This document shows, one piece after another, positions 15,716-23,466 of a DNA stretch of 39,287 nucleotides (positions are counted from its first letter, which is position 1; each line of letters opens with the position of its first letter). This DNA is from Actinomycetota bacterium (GTDB lineage: Bacteria > Actinomycetota > Actinomycetes > S36-B12 > UBA5976). Under the pieces are notes generated by a model. It did no database searches. It was not told where the DNA came from and worked only from the letters and a program-made list of their open reading frames with translations. The DNA is taken from contig CANGDT010000015.1 in NCBI GenBank assembly GCA_947452755.1, positions 1-39,287 on the forward strand, written 5' to 3'. The position numbers were made by a program, and so were the translations under genes.

Positions 15716-16986
15716 GCTGACGCATCCTTGCGTGCACCGCGTCCGGATAGCGCCAAAAATGCCCGAACTTCCCCAGCTGCACGAGGGTTGAACCGAACGA
15801 TGCGCGCCGTATCCTCGTCTCCATTGTCAACGAGCTGTTGCCATTGCGCTGGGGATAGGTTCTCGCCAGCAACTTCAGCAACGCGATTCAACACATTGAC
15901 CGATTTATCTTTCAAGACGCGATCAATGAGCACTTGATCTGTAGTTTCAGTAAGCAACTGACCGGCTGCCTCGCGCCGAATAGGTGCACGACTCGAGCGC
16001 ACTAATTTGCGAAGCTCATTTTCCGGTGTGCGCGTGTCTTGAGCAGCAAAATAGCGTGGATCAACACCCATCGGTAAAAGTGGTAATGAATCCACATCCA
16101 ACAGTGAGCCCAGCACCCAGTGAAGCGGAACACTCTTGTCCTCTGCAATGTAGAGCACCATCGTTTCGGTGAAGTCGCTCTTCTCACGCCGCAAATATTC
16201 GTGGAATTGTTCAATAGTTTGCGGCACTTTTTCAACAATCTCACGATGTAGCGTGAACACATTATCTTCGCGTTCCGCCATGGTCGACAACACTTCGTCG
16301 GGAGTCTCGGGATTTTCGTAAATGGCCTTCTTTACGAATGAGCTTCGATCCTGACTGAGTTTTTCGAAGATTCGACGAGGACAGTTTGGGTTCCCACCCA
16401 CTGCGCGACGTACGCCTTCATCAGAATCCTTGGCAAGTTGCGCGAGCGTCCCCCGTTTGAGCCCTGGGTTTGTTGCTGCACCTTTGCGCACAGCAAAATG
16501 TTCATCGAGGGCTAACAGCTCGACTAAATCAAGGGGTGTGGAAAGGTTCGCAGCGACCCTACGCCGAACATACGGCGATGCACTTGCACCGAGTCGAACC
16601 AATACTTCGGCCGGCGTATTCGAATTGGATCCCACGGCTTCCTGAATATTTTCATCACTGTTGTGAGACATCGACTGCAATACGTCCTCAGGCAAATTTC
16701 CGTTGCTGGCCACCCGAATAGATGCAACATAATCACCTTCGCCCAACAAACGCACGAGCATTTCTGGTGGCGACACTGGATTTAGGGCAACACTTCGACG
16801 CACTTCAATTTCGGGATCCTCAACCAGTTTCCACAGCACATAAAGTGGGCATGCCGGATTGCTGGCCAGTGAACGACGAACACGGCGATTTGGATGGGCA
16901 GCCAAAACCTCGGCCAGGGTCACATCCATCGGACCTACTTCCGATTGCACTTCCGGGTCTCGTTCAGCATTGAGCCCAAAGATCAT
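15712..16986 (-). CDS. LRV-repeat protein, 424 aa
   Basis: The first 240 residues are a run of about nine regular LRV units of roughly 24 residues, each with VRR-x-(V/A)A-x-NP-x-(C/S/T)P-x-x-(V/L)L-x-x-L (for example SLASNPACPLYVLWKL, SVALNPVSPPEMLVRL, RVAANLSTPLDLVELL). The rest is less regular, with recognisable Pro/Leu helices near 330-420. No enzymatic motif is seen. GAGG stands 5 nt before the ATG. It has a PafBC-type box of its own at 17053-17074, opposite that of the zinc-ribbon gene, an arrangement parallel to the LRV/moxR pair at 13.2 kb. It is probably a scaffold protein of the same system. Confidence 0.85.
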   Translation of the reverse strand: MIFGLNAERDPEVQSEVGPMDVTLAEVLAAHPNRRVRRSLASNPACPLYVLWKLVEDPEIEVRRSVALNPVSPPEMLVRLLGEGDYVASIRVASNGNLPEDVLQSMSHNSDENIQEAVGSNSNTPAEVLVRLGASASPYVRRRVAANLSTPLDLVELLALDEHFAVRKGAATNPGLKRGTLAQLAKDSDEGVRRAVGGNPNCPRRIFEKLSQDRSSFVKKAIYENPETPDEVLSTMAEREDNVFTLHREIVEKVPQTIEQFHEYLRREKSDFTETMVLYIAEDKSVPLHWVLGSLLDVDSLPLLPMGVDPRYFAAQDTRTPENELRKLVRSSRAPIRREAAGQLLTETTDQVLIDRVLKDKSVNVLNRVAEVAGENLSPAQWQQLVDNGDEDTARIVRFNPRAAGEVRAFLALSGRGARKDASA

Positions 16987-17052
16987 AATTACCTCATTTT
17001 TTGGACCCCAAAGTTTGTGTGGTGCATCCTGTGGAGTGTTACGAATAGGTCA

Positions 17053-17074
17053 ATTCTGACCTGAACCACTGACA
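17053..17074 (-). promoter_or_regulatory. PafBC-type promoter before the 424-aa LRV gene
   Basis: Read on the minus strand, TGTCAGTG (17074-17067) matches the consensus box exactly; after 8 nt (GTTCAGGT) comes CAGAAT (17058-17053), off TAnnnT at its first base. A 6-bp inverted repeat AGGTCA-ATTC-TGACCT (17047-17062) straddles this -10 and could be a second operator. Confidence 0.6.
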
Positions 17075-17091
17075 TTTTGGGGTCTAGCCAA

Positions 17092-17113
17092 CATCAATTC
17101 CCTGCGGTACTTT
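17092..17113 (+). promoter_or_regulatory. PafBC-type promoter before zinc-ribbon gene 1
   Basis: CATCAATT (17092-17099), spacer CCCTGCGG, TACTTT (17108-17113). The box half is degenerate (5 of 8 against TGTCAGTT), but spacer and -10 nearly equal those at the moxR and HDAC promoters. It lies 22 nt before the start codon. Confidence 0.5.
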
Positions 17114-17134
17114 AGGTCCTGAATTGAGGTTGCT

Positions 17135-17419
17135 TTGCGGAAAATGAAACGTTGGATGAAGGTAGCTACGTGCCCATTTTGTCGGCACGTCGGATCCATT
17201 CGAGTCAATTGGGTTAGCCGACGTGCTCGCTTGCGATGGTTTTATGAGCGAGTGCGATACGACTTTGACCCGCTGTATGGCGGTTGGCCACCACATTGCT
17301 GTAAGAACTGTGACTGGCAAGGTGAGTTCAAAAAACGCAAGGTCGTAAAGAACAACATCGACTACACATATCCTGGCTCAATTGAATACCTTGAAGAAAT
17401 GGTTCGCGAGACGTTCTAA
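17135..17419 (+). CDS. Zinc-ribbon protein 1, 94 aa
   Basis: The product has an N-terminal CPFC knuckle (13-16) and a CCKNCDW knuckle (54-60), a two-pair zinc ribbon, with a basic Arg-rich stretch between (about 28-38). It is a paralogue of the next gene; both read x3-K-x-WM-x2-A/T-x-CP-x-C at the start and C-x2-C-x-W-x-G-x-F-K at the second knuckle. A TTG start at 17135 is preferred: GAGG lies 5 nt from it, exactly as GAGG lies 5 nt from the ATG of the paralogue, and the two proteins then align from residue 1. Zinc ribbons bind nucleic acid or protein; which is unknown. Confidence 0.7.
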   Translation: MRKMKRWMKVATCPFCRHVGSIRVNWVSRRARLRWFYERVRYDFDPLYGGWPPHCCKNCDWQGEFKKRKVVKNNIDYTYPGSIEYLEEMVRETF

Positions 17420-17433
17420 TTCTCGGCCCGTGA

Positions 17434-17455
17434 TGTCAGTTGTCCGCGGTACCTT
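17434..17455 (+). promoter_or_regulatory. PafBC/RecA-NDp-type promoter before zinc-ribbon gene 2
   Basis: TGTCAGTT (17434-17441), spacer GTCCGCGG, TACCTT (17450-17455) fits the consensus but for the last box base. It lies 22 nt before the ATG, the same distance as for the paralogous gene. Confidence 0.72.
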
Positions 17456-17476
17456 GAAACCAGAAACGAGGTCGTC

Positions 17477-17716
17477 ATGAGCGAAGTGAAAAATTGGATG
17501 CTGACTGCGGTTTGCCCCGAATGTCAGGCAGTGGGAACGATTCGTTCAATGCTGCGTGGCATGCCCAGTGGCGACGGTTTTGAGTTGGCTGAATCGAAGC
17601 AAGTTATTCTTGGTGGCTGCTTGATTGAGCCTGGCCGAAATTACCCACATGGTTGCTTGGAATGCGGCTGGGAAGGTCGCTTTAAGAACGGCAAGCTAGC
17701 GCCGACCTTGCCATAA
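17477..17716 (+). CDS. Zinc-ribbon protein 2, 79 aa
   Basis: The 79-aa paralogue of the preceding protein carries CPEC (13-16) and CLEC (60-63) knuckles, the latter followed by GWEGRFK, with the sequence between different and shorter on Arg. GAGG is 5 nt from the ATG. Each copy has its own promoter of the same type, so the pair arose as a gene-plus-promoter tandem duplication. Role unknown; the shared control links it with the MoxR/vWA-LRV genes. Confidence 0.75.
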   Translation: MSEVKNWMLTAVCPECQAVGTIRSMLRGMPSGDGFELAESKQVILGGCLIEPGRNYPHGCLECGWEGRFKNGKLAPTLP

Positions 17717-17717
17717 A

Positions 17718-17746
17718 AATGGGCGAGTCCGAAGACCCGCCCATTC
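17718..17746 (-). terminator. Terminator with UUCG loop after DUF805 gene
   Basis: On the minus strand GGGCGGGTC-TTCG-GACTCGCCC is a stem with one mismatch closed by a UUCG tetraloop, followed by ATTTTTA. It lies 14 nt after the DUF805 stop. The zinc-ribbon gene ends at its other side, so it may act in both directions, though the T-run is poorer on the plus strand. The same element recurs at 18309-18338. Confidence 0.82.
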
Positions 17747-17759
17747 CATAAATGCTTCT

Positions 17760-18227
17760 CTATGCAGCTGGACCGTATTGATTGTCCGAAGCATCCCCGG
17801 CTTTTGCCAAGGTAATCAGCAACCAGATCCCACCAATAATCGGAATCAAAGCCACGAAATAGAACCAACCCGAATGATTCGTATCATGTAAACGTCGCAC
17901 CAAAAGACCCAGTGACGGAATTACAGAACCAAATACCCAGATCAGTAGCGCGAACCCAACTATTGTGTTCAAAAAACTGAGAATTGCGGAATTCCCGCTT
18001 ACCAATATTGCTTCAACAACAAAAGCCCCAGTCCAAATCAGAATGTTCATTCCAAAGAACTTCCAATACTGAGACTGGCTCGCACGACCCGAAAAATTAA
18101 CGTATGGCTTAAATGCACTCTGAACTGACTCAGTCCAACCGACAGAGCGTGGAGCCAAAGGCGATCCTGACGTTGACGCAGAAAACGATTCGGCTGCGGG
18201 TGGTGGCATCGGTGGTAAATCGTTCAT
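17760..18227 (-). CDS. DUF805 family inner-membrane protein
   Basis: The 155-aa protein has a Pro-rich cytoplasmic N-terminus and the DUF805 pattern: FSGRASQSQYWKFF leading into the first of about three to four membrane spans, LVRRLHDTNHSGW, and a final helix ending near AGDASDNQYG. Function of the family is not known. The ATG at 18227 has GAGGAAG 5 nt upstream; another in-frame start 21 nt earlier has none. It lies between rho and the accessory region with a strong terminator on each side, so it is its own unit. Confidence 0.85.
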   Translation of the reverse strand: MNDLPPMPPPAAESFSASTSGSPLAPRSVGWTESVQSAFKPYVNFSGRASQSQYWKFFGMNILIWTGAFVVEAILVSGNSAILSFLNTIVGFALLIWVFGSVIPSLGLLVRRLHDTNHSGWFYFVALIPIIGGIWLLITLAKAGDASDNQYGPAA

Positions 18228-18308
18228 GACATCTTCCTCACTGTGCACAGGGCGTAGTCCCTTATAGGTACGTTAGCCCATACGTTGCGAATCTGACTGA
18301 ACAAACAA

Positions 18309-18338
18309 AATGGGCGAGTCCGAAGACCCGCCCACTTC
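18309..18338 (-). terminator. Terminator with UUCG loop after rho
   Basis: On the minus strand the same GGGCGGGTC-TTCG-GACTCGCCC hairpin as at 17718-17746 is followed by ATTTTG, 13 nt after the rho stop. The 22-bp hairpin core and the flanking TGGGCG are identical in both copies. Confidence 0.82.
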
Positions 18339-18350
18339 ATAAAACGCTAA

Positions 18351-20021
18351 CTAGTCAACGTTTTCAAACTCATCCTGAGCCATTCCACCTGGTGCTTCAG
18401 GTGTGGTCTTTTGGACCTGCATCAAGAATTCGTAGTTGGTCTTTGTTTCGCGCAACTTGGTCAGCAACAATTCAATGCCGGCCTGTGAATCAAGCGCATG
18501 AAGCACACGACGGAGCTTCCAAATAACCTTCAGCTCGTCTGGTGCCATCAAGATTTCTTCACGACGAGTGCCCGAGGCTTCAATGTCCACCGCAGGGAAC
18601 ACACGACGATCAGCAAGACGACGATCCAGCTTCAATTCCATGTTGCCAGTGCCCTTGAATTCTTCGAAGATAACTTCGTCCATTCGAGAACCAGTCTCAA
18701 CAAGCGCAGTAGCCAGAATCGTCAACGATCCGCCTTCTTCGATGTTGCGAGCAGCACCAAAGAACTTCTTCGGTGGATACAACGCAGCCGAGTCGACACC
18801 ACCGGAAAGAATACGACCCGAAGCCGGAGCCGCAAGGTTGTACGCACGCCCAAGACGAGTCATCGAGTCAAGCAACACAACAACGTCATGGCCCATTTCA
18901 ACAAGACGCTTCGCACGTTCGATAGCCAATTCAGCAATCGTGGTGTGATCCTCAGCCGGACGGTCAAAAGTAGAAGCAATAACTTCACCCTTTACCGAAC
19001 GCTGCATGTCCGTCACTTCTTCCGGACGTTCATCAACAAGAACAACCATCAAGTGAACTTCAGGATTGTTCTCAGCAATGGCGTTAGCAATATTCTGCAA
19101 GATCATGGTCTTACCGGCCTTAGGCGGCGACACAATCAGACCACGCTGACCCTTACCAATCGGTGCAACAAGGTCAATAACACGAGTCACAAGGTTGCCC
19201 GGGGTTGTTTCCAAACGCAGACGTTCCTGTGGGTACAACGGGGTCAACTTGCCAAAGTCCACACGACCACGAAGTTCATCCGGAGCCAAACCATTAATTG
19301 ATTCAATGCGAACAAGCGGATTGAACTTTTGTGGGCGATCACCCTCGCGAGGCTGCTTCACCTGACCGGTTACCGCATCACCCTTACGCAAACTGAAACG
19401 CTTCACAAGACCCATCGATACATACACATCGTTGTCGCCTGGCAAATAACCTGATGTGCGCACAAATGCGTAGTTATCAAGAATGTCGATGATGCCCGCT
19501 ACAGGAAGCAGCACGTCATCTTCGTTGACCTCAAGGTCGTAGTCGCCATCGCGGCCGCCACGGCCACCACGATCACGGTTGCGTCCATTGCGGTTGCCAT
19601 TGCGATCGTTGCGATCACGGTTGCGACGATTACCGTTACGGTCACCGCGATCGTTGCGATCACCACGGTCATTGTTGTTCTCGCGTGACTCACCTGAATC
19701 TGATGATTCGTTTGAGTCGGAAGAATTTTCACGAGGTGCACGCTCTGCACGATCGCCACGGTTGTTGTTGCGTTCGCGACGTTGACCCTCTCGAGCTGGG
19801 CGCTCGTTCGTGGTTTCGGTTGCTTCTGCTTCAGGGGCTGCAGCTGGGCGGGAAGCCGAACGACGGCCTCGACCTGAACCTTGCTTGGCACCAATTGCTG
19901 AAACTAGGTCAGCCTTACGCATTGCAGATGCGCCTTCGATTCCAAGATCCGCAGCCATTGCCTTAAGTTCTGGCAGAAGTTTGGAATTAAGCCCTTTATC
20001 TTGGGCATTTGCCTCGGTCAC
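18351..20021 (-). CDS. rho: Transcription termination factor Rho
   Basis: The 556-aa protein is an RNA-dependent ATPase that ends transcription. It has an N-terminal Rho_N helical domain (about 10-47), a disordered insertion rich in Arg, Asn, Asp, Gly and Glu (about 48-160), the RNA-binding cold-shock-like fold (about 165-240; LDNYAFVRTSGYLPG), and the hexameric ATPase with Walker A PPKAGKT (about 299-305) and the VDERPEEVTDM block. A GTG at 20021 is chosen because AAAGGA is 9 nt away and the N-terminus then fits; longer readings would run into thrB. The insertion is typical of actinobacterial Rho and can add RNA contacts. The usual rpmE-prfA does not follow. Confidence 0.95.
   Translation of the reverse strand: MTEANAQDKGLNSKLLPELKAMAADLGIEGASAMRKADLVSAIGAKQGSGRGRRSASRPAAAPEAEATETTNERPAREGQRRERNNNRGDRAERAPRENSSDSNESSDSGESRENNNDRGDRNDRGDRNGNRRNRDRNDRNGNRNGRNRDRGGRGGRDGDYDLEVNEDDVLLPVAGIIDILDNYAFVRTSGYLPGDNDVYVSMGLVKRFSLRKGDAVTGQVKQPREGDRPQKFNPLVRIESINGLAPDELRGRVDFGKLTPLYPQERLRLETTPGNLVTRVIDLVAPIGKGQRGLIVSPPKAGKTMILQNIANAIAENNPEVHLMVVLVDERPEEVTDMQRSVKGEVIASTFDRPAEDHTTIAELAIERAKRLVEMGHDVVVLLDSMTRLGRAYNLAAPASGRILSGGVDSAALYPPKKFFGAARNIEEGGSLTILATALVETGSRMDEVIFEEFKGTGNMELKLDRRLADRRVFPAVDIEASGTRREEILMAPDELKVIWKLRRVLHALDSQAGIELLLTKLRETKTNYEFLMQVQKTTPEAPGGMAQDEFENVD
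19542..19880 (-). repeat. Low-complexity Arg/Asn/Asp/Gly-coding tract in rho
   Basis: This stretch of rho is built of near-repeats of GAC-CGT, AAC-CGC and GGT-AAC codons (RGDRNDRGDRNGNRRNRD). It codes for the disordered insertion of Rho. Repeats of this kind change length easily by slippage or recombination. Confidence 0.7.
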
Positions 20022-20053
20022 TTGTGTGTGTCCTTTGTTAATGAGTGATTTCG

Positions 20054-20187
20054 TGTATCCAGCACTATTGCGCGGTGAATCGCGAGATTTAGCGGGATTT
20101 ACCAGTGGAAGACTTCCAACCGATGTGTTAACCCTAGCAGGATTCCCCCGCGAGCCCCAAAATTGGGGCCACAACACGCAAAAGCGT
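20054..20187 (-). promoter_or_regulatory. rho leader with two hairpins
   Basis: Between thrB and the rho start are 170 nt. GCCCCAA (20154-20160) pairs with TTGGGGC (20163-20169), and ACGC with GCGT (20176-20187). Neither is followed by a T-run on the minus strand, so they are not standard terminators. rho genes are commonly controlled by their own leader, and these hairpins are candidates for that. Confidence 0.4.
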
Positions 20188-20191
20188 TTAT

Positions 20192-21079
20192 TTAGTGGAC
20201 GATTGCGCCATGTTTGGCAACCTGGAGGGGCGCTGCGGTGAATCCGTGAGCGGCCATTATTTCCAAGGTGCCAGCAACTTGCTCGGCAGTGCCCAGCGAC
20301 AAAACGGTTGGACCGGCACCGCTGATGCACGCAGCCAAACCATCCGCGCGCAGGGCGCAAACTAACTTCATCGAATCGCCATACGCAGCATCGCGGTAGT
20401 TCTGGTGAAGTCGATCATCCGTTGCAGCGAGCAACGCACTTGGATCTGTTGTCATCGCTGCGATGATCAACGCAGCACGGCTGACATTAAATACAGCATC
20501 GGCGTATGGCACGGTGGTTGGTAGTAATCCGCGCGCTTTTTCTGTCGACAACTCGGCGTTAGGAATCGCGACAACAGGAACGATGCGCGTATCGACATCG
20601 AGCTTGCGCACATGCGCAGTCTTGTCGTCGTCTTCCCACGCAACAGTCAGTCCGCCATAAATGCAGGCGCCGATGTTGTCGGGATGGCCTTCAAGGCGAT
20701 TGGCCATCTGGAGTAAATCAAAATCAGTAAGGTCAGCGCCCGTCAACTCGCGCGCAAGAAAAAGTCCAGCAACAATTGCGGCCGCTGATGAACCCAATCC
20801 CCGACCTTGCGCAATTGCGTTGTCACATTCAAGCGTGAGACCCGTAATCGCATCGGCAAATTGATCCGCTGCATCAATAATTGTCTTGACGATTAGGTGC
20901 GTTGCATCTGTTGGTAACGTGTGTGCGCCTTCGCCACGAATGACTACGGTAAAAACGCCATCATCTGTGCGAGTCGCGGTGACTTGGTCACGCAACTCCA
21001 TTGCCAAACCAAGTGAATCAAAACCTGCACCAAGGTTTGCACTTGTTGCAGGCACAGATACGGTCGCTGTGCGTGACAT
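20192..21079 (-). CDS. thrB: Homoserine kinase
   Basis: The 295-aa GHMP kinase phosphorylates homoserine with ATP, the step before threonine synthase. Visible motifs are the N-terminal VPATSANLGAGFDSLG, the glycine-rich phosphate loop GRGLGSSAA (about 92-100), and the C-terminal SGAGPTVL block. The ATG overlaps the thrC stop as TAATG, so translation is coupled. It is the last gene of argS-lysA-hom-thrC-thrB and precedes rho, as in mycobacteria. Confidence 0.96.
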   Translation of the reverse strand: MSRTATVSVPATSANLGAGFDSLGLAMELRDQVTATRTDDGVFTVVIRGEGAHTLPTDATHLIVKTIIDAADQFADAITGLTLECDNAIAQGRGLGSSAAAIVAGLFLARELTGADLTDFDLLQMANRLEGHPDNIGACIYGGLTVAWEDDDKTAHVRKLDVDTRIVPVVAIPNAELSTEKARGLLPTTVPYADAVFNVSRAALIIAAMTTDPSALLAATDDRLHQNYRDAAYGDSMKLVCALRADGLAACISGAGPTVLSLGTAEQVAGTLEIMAAHGFTAAPLQVAKHGAIVH

Positions 21080-22137
21080 TAGGCAAGACCTAAAGCCGCA
21101 GCAGCCGCAGCCGCATCAACTGGGACAACGATTGGATCAGTTGATCCTTCGAGTGCCCATTGGGTGTCTTTCAAACCATTTCCGGTTACTGTGCACACGA
21201 TCGTTGCGCCGGCTGGAACCAAACCTTTAGCTGCTTGCTGGAGCAAACCTGCAACCGATGCTGCCGATGCTGGTTCAACGAACACACCTTCGCGCGCTGC
21301 CAACAATCGGTACGCCTCAAGAATCTGGTCGTCGGTCACGGCATCAATCAAGCCACCCGATGAGTCGCGTGCATCAACGGCCAAATCCCACGACGCAGGA
21401 TTGCCGATACGAATTGCGGTCGCTAGCGTCTCAGGCTTTTCAATCGGATGCCCAGCAACAAAAGGCGCAGCACCCGCAGCCTGGAATCCCCACATGGCTG
21501 GGGTCTTGGAGGCAATCCCATCAGCCTTGTATTCCTTAAAGCCCATCCAGTACGCCGAAATATTTCCAGCGTTACCGACTGGCAAGCAATGAATGTCAGG
21601 TGCATCGCCGAGTGCGTCAACAATTTCAAAGGCGGCAGTCTTTTGTCCTTGCAGGCGGACCGGATTCACCGAGTTCACTAAAGCAACAGGGTAATGCTCG
21701 GCCAAATCGCGAGCTAGGTCTAAACAGTTGTCAAAGTTTCCATCGACCTGCAAAATTTGTGCGCCATGAATAACGGCCTGCGCAAGTTTGCCCATGGCAA
21801 TTTTCCCTTGCGGTACAAGTACTGCGCTCTTCATTCCAGCCTTGGCTGCATAAGCCGCCGCTGACGCGCTGGTATTTCCTGTTGAGGCACAAATAACTGC
21901 ACGCGCTCCGTGGCGTAATGCGTCAGTGATCGCCATGGTCATGCCGCGATCCTTGAATGAACCTGTCGGGTTCATGCCCTCGACTTTGAGATAAACCTTG
22001 GCACCTGTGCGTTCAGAAATTTCGCACGCGTACACCAATGGTGTTCCGCCTTCACCGAGTGTCACGATGACATCGTCAGCGCTAATCGGTAATCGATCGC
22101 GATACTCTTCGATAATTCCGCGCCACTGGTGAGCCAT
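21079..22137 (-). CDS. thrC: Threonine synthase
   Basis: The 352-aa PLP enzyme converts phosphohomoserine to threonine. Lys62 in [10 protein letters not shown] is the cofactor lysine, the ASTGNTSAS block (about 84-92) holds the PLP phosphate loop, and GNAGNIS appears near 190. The length fits the short, actinobacterial type. It starts 2 nt after the hom stop and overlaps thrB by one base. Confidence 0.96.
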   Translation of the reverse strand: MAHQWRGIIEEYRDRLPISADDVIVTLGEGGTPLVYACEISERTGAKVYLKVEGMNPTGSFKDRGMTMAITDALRHGARAVICASTGNTSASAAAYAAKAGMKSAVLVPQGKIAMGKLAQAVIHGAQILQVDGNFDNCLDLARDLAEHYPVALVNSVNPVRLQGQKTAAFEIVDALGDAPDIHCLPVGNAGNISAYWMGFKEYKADGIASKTPAMWGFQAAGAAPFVAGHPIEKPETLATAIRIGNPASWDLAVDARDSSGGLIDAVTDDQILEAYRLLAAREGVFVEPASAASVAGLLQQAAKGLVPAGATIVCTVTGNGLKDTQWALEGSTDPIVVPVDAAAAAAALGLA

Positions 22138-22139
22138 TG

Positions 22140-23429
22140 TTATGCCGCCCCACCTTCAACGCGCATGACACCAACAACTTCACGCACAGCTGACATCTCG
22201 CGCAAGGCGTCCACAGTTGCACGTAATTGGCTATCCGAGGCGCGGTGTGTGCGAATAATCAAGTTCGCGTCCGCACCTTCGCCGTCCTGGCGAACTGCCT
22301 GGATCGACACGTCATGCTTTGCGAATTCACTTGCAATTGCTGCCAACACACCAGACTGGTCAGCTACGCGCAAGTTGTAGTAGTAAGACGTTTGCGCTTC
22401 ACCAATTGGACGGACTTCAAGGTCGGCGTACACACTTTGTGCTGGGCCAAGGTGTCCTGCAACGCGATTACGAGCGGCAGCAACAATGTCGCCAACAACT
22501 GAACTGGCAGTTGGTTTTCCGCCTGCACCGCGACCATAAAACATCAATGGTCCAGCTGCCTCGGCTTCAACAAATACGGCGTTGAACGCATCGCCAACCG
22601 AAGCCAACGGATGTTCGGCCGGAATCATGGCGGGGTGAACGCGGGTGATCACACCCTTGCCATCTTCAGTCAGGTCAGCAATCGCCAGCAACTTGATGAC
22701 ATAGCCCAGTGACTTGGCGGCTGCGATGTCCTGCGCACTGACAGTCGACATTCCTTCGCGATACACATCATCTGACGTGACGTTCGAATGGAATGCAAGT
22801 CCAGAAAGAATGGCGGCTTTTGCTGCGGAATCAAAACCTTCAACGTCCGCTGTTGGATCTGTTTCGGCATAACCAAGTTCTTGTGCTTCTTTCAACACAG
22901 TCGCGTAGTCAGCGCCATCGTCATACATCTTGCTCAAAATGAAATTGGTTGTGCCATTCACAATGCCAAGGACTCGAGTGACCTTGTCACCCGCAAGTGA
23001 TTCGCGCAGAGGACGAAGCAATGGAATTGCGCCGGCTACAGCGGCTTCGTAATACAAGTCGACACCTTGTGCTTCGGCAAGTTTGTGCAGTTCTCCACCG
23101 TGTGCGGCGAGCAGTGCCTTGTTTGCTGTTACTACGGACGAGCCGGCCTTGATTGCGGCTTCGATCAGTGACTTCGCTGGTTCGATTCCACCGATGAGCT
23201 CAACGACAATGTCGGCGCCACTGGCAGCAACAGCCGCTGTGTCTTCGGTTAATAATTCTTTGGCAACACCAGGACGCGGCTTGCTGGCATTTGCGACTGC
23301 AACGGCAGTGACTTTGATTGGTCGGCCGATGCGAGCCGCCAAATCTTCAGAGTTCTCATCAATCCATGCGGCGACTGATGCCCCCACTGTTCCACCGCCG
23401 AGCAAGGCAACGGTCAATGGCGCAGACAT
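22140..23429 (-). CDS. hom: Homoserine dehydrogenase
   Basis: The 429-aa enzyme reduces aspartate semialdehyde to homoserine with NAD(P)H. It has the nucleotide loop GGGTVG (11-16), a central catalytic domain ([11 protein letters not shown] near 164 and [15 protein letters not shown] near 195), and a C-terminal ACT domain (from about 350) that usually gives feedback inhibition by threonine. GAAGGAG 5 nt upstream supports the ATG at 23429. The 105-nt gap to lysA carries a 10-bp direct repeat, AGAAACTCGC, at 23467-23476 and 23500-23509. Confidence 0.96.
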   Translation of the reverse strand: MSAPLTVALLGGGTVGASVAAWIDENSEDLAARIGRPIKVTAVAVANASKPRPGVAKELLTEDTAAVAASGADIVVELIGGIEPAKSLIEAAIKAGSSVVTANKALLAAHGGELHKLAEAQGVDLYYEAAVAGAIPLLRPLRESLAGDKVTRVLGIVNGTTNFILSKMYDDGADYATVLKEAQELGYAETDPTADVEGFDSAAKAAILSGLAFHSNVTSDDVYREGMSTVSAQDIAAAKSLGYVIKLLAIADLTEDGKGVITRVHPAMIPAEHPLASVGDAFNAVFVEAEAAGPLMFYGRGAGGKPTASSVVGDIVAAARNRVAGHLGPAQSVYADLEVRPIGEAQTSYYYNLRVADQSGVLAAIASEFAKHDVSIQAVRQDGEGADANLIIRTHRASDSQLRATVDALREMSAVREVVGVMRVEGGAA

Positions 23430-23466
23430 CCAGACTCCTTCAATCACATGGATTCCCGATTTACCG

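Noticed and set aside
1-18300. Classical LexA (SOS) boxes before the accessory genes
   Set aside because: I found no GAAC-N6-GTTC-like palindromes in the promoters concerned; the TGTCRGTG-type motif explains them better.
18498-19301. Long open frame on the plus strand opposite rho
   Set aside because: It is antisense to conserved Rho ATPase motifs, its translation is Thr/Asn/His-rich without known motifs, and it has no ribosome-binding site. It is a shadow.
20022-20360. N-terminal extension of Rho by 113 residues
   Set aside because: It would run into thrB and reads as Cys/Trp/Arg-rich non-protein sequence; the GTG at 20021 has a good ribosome site and gives a normal Rho N-terminus.
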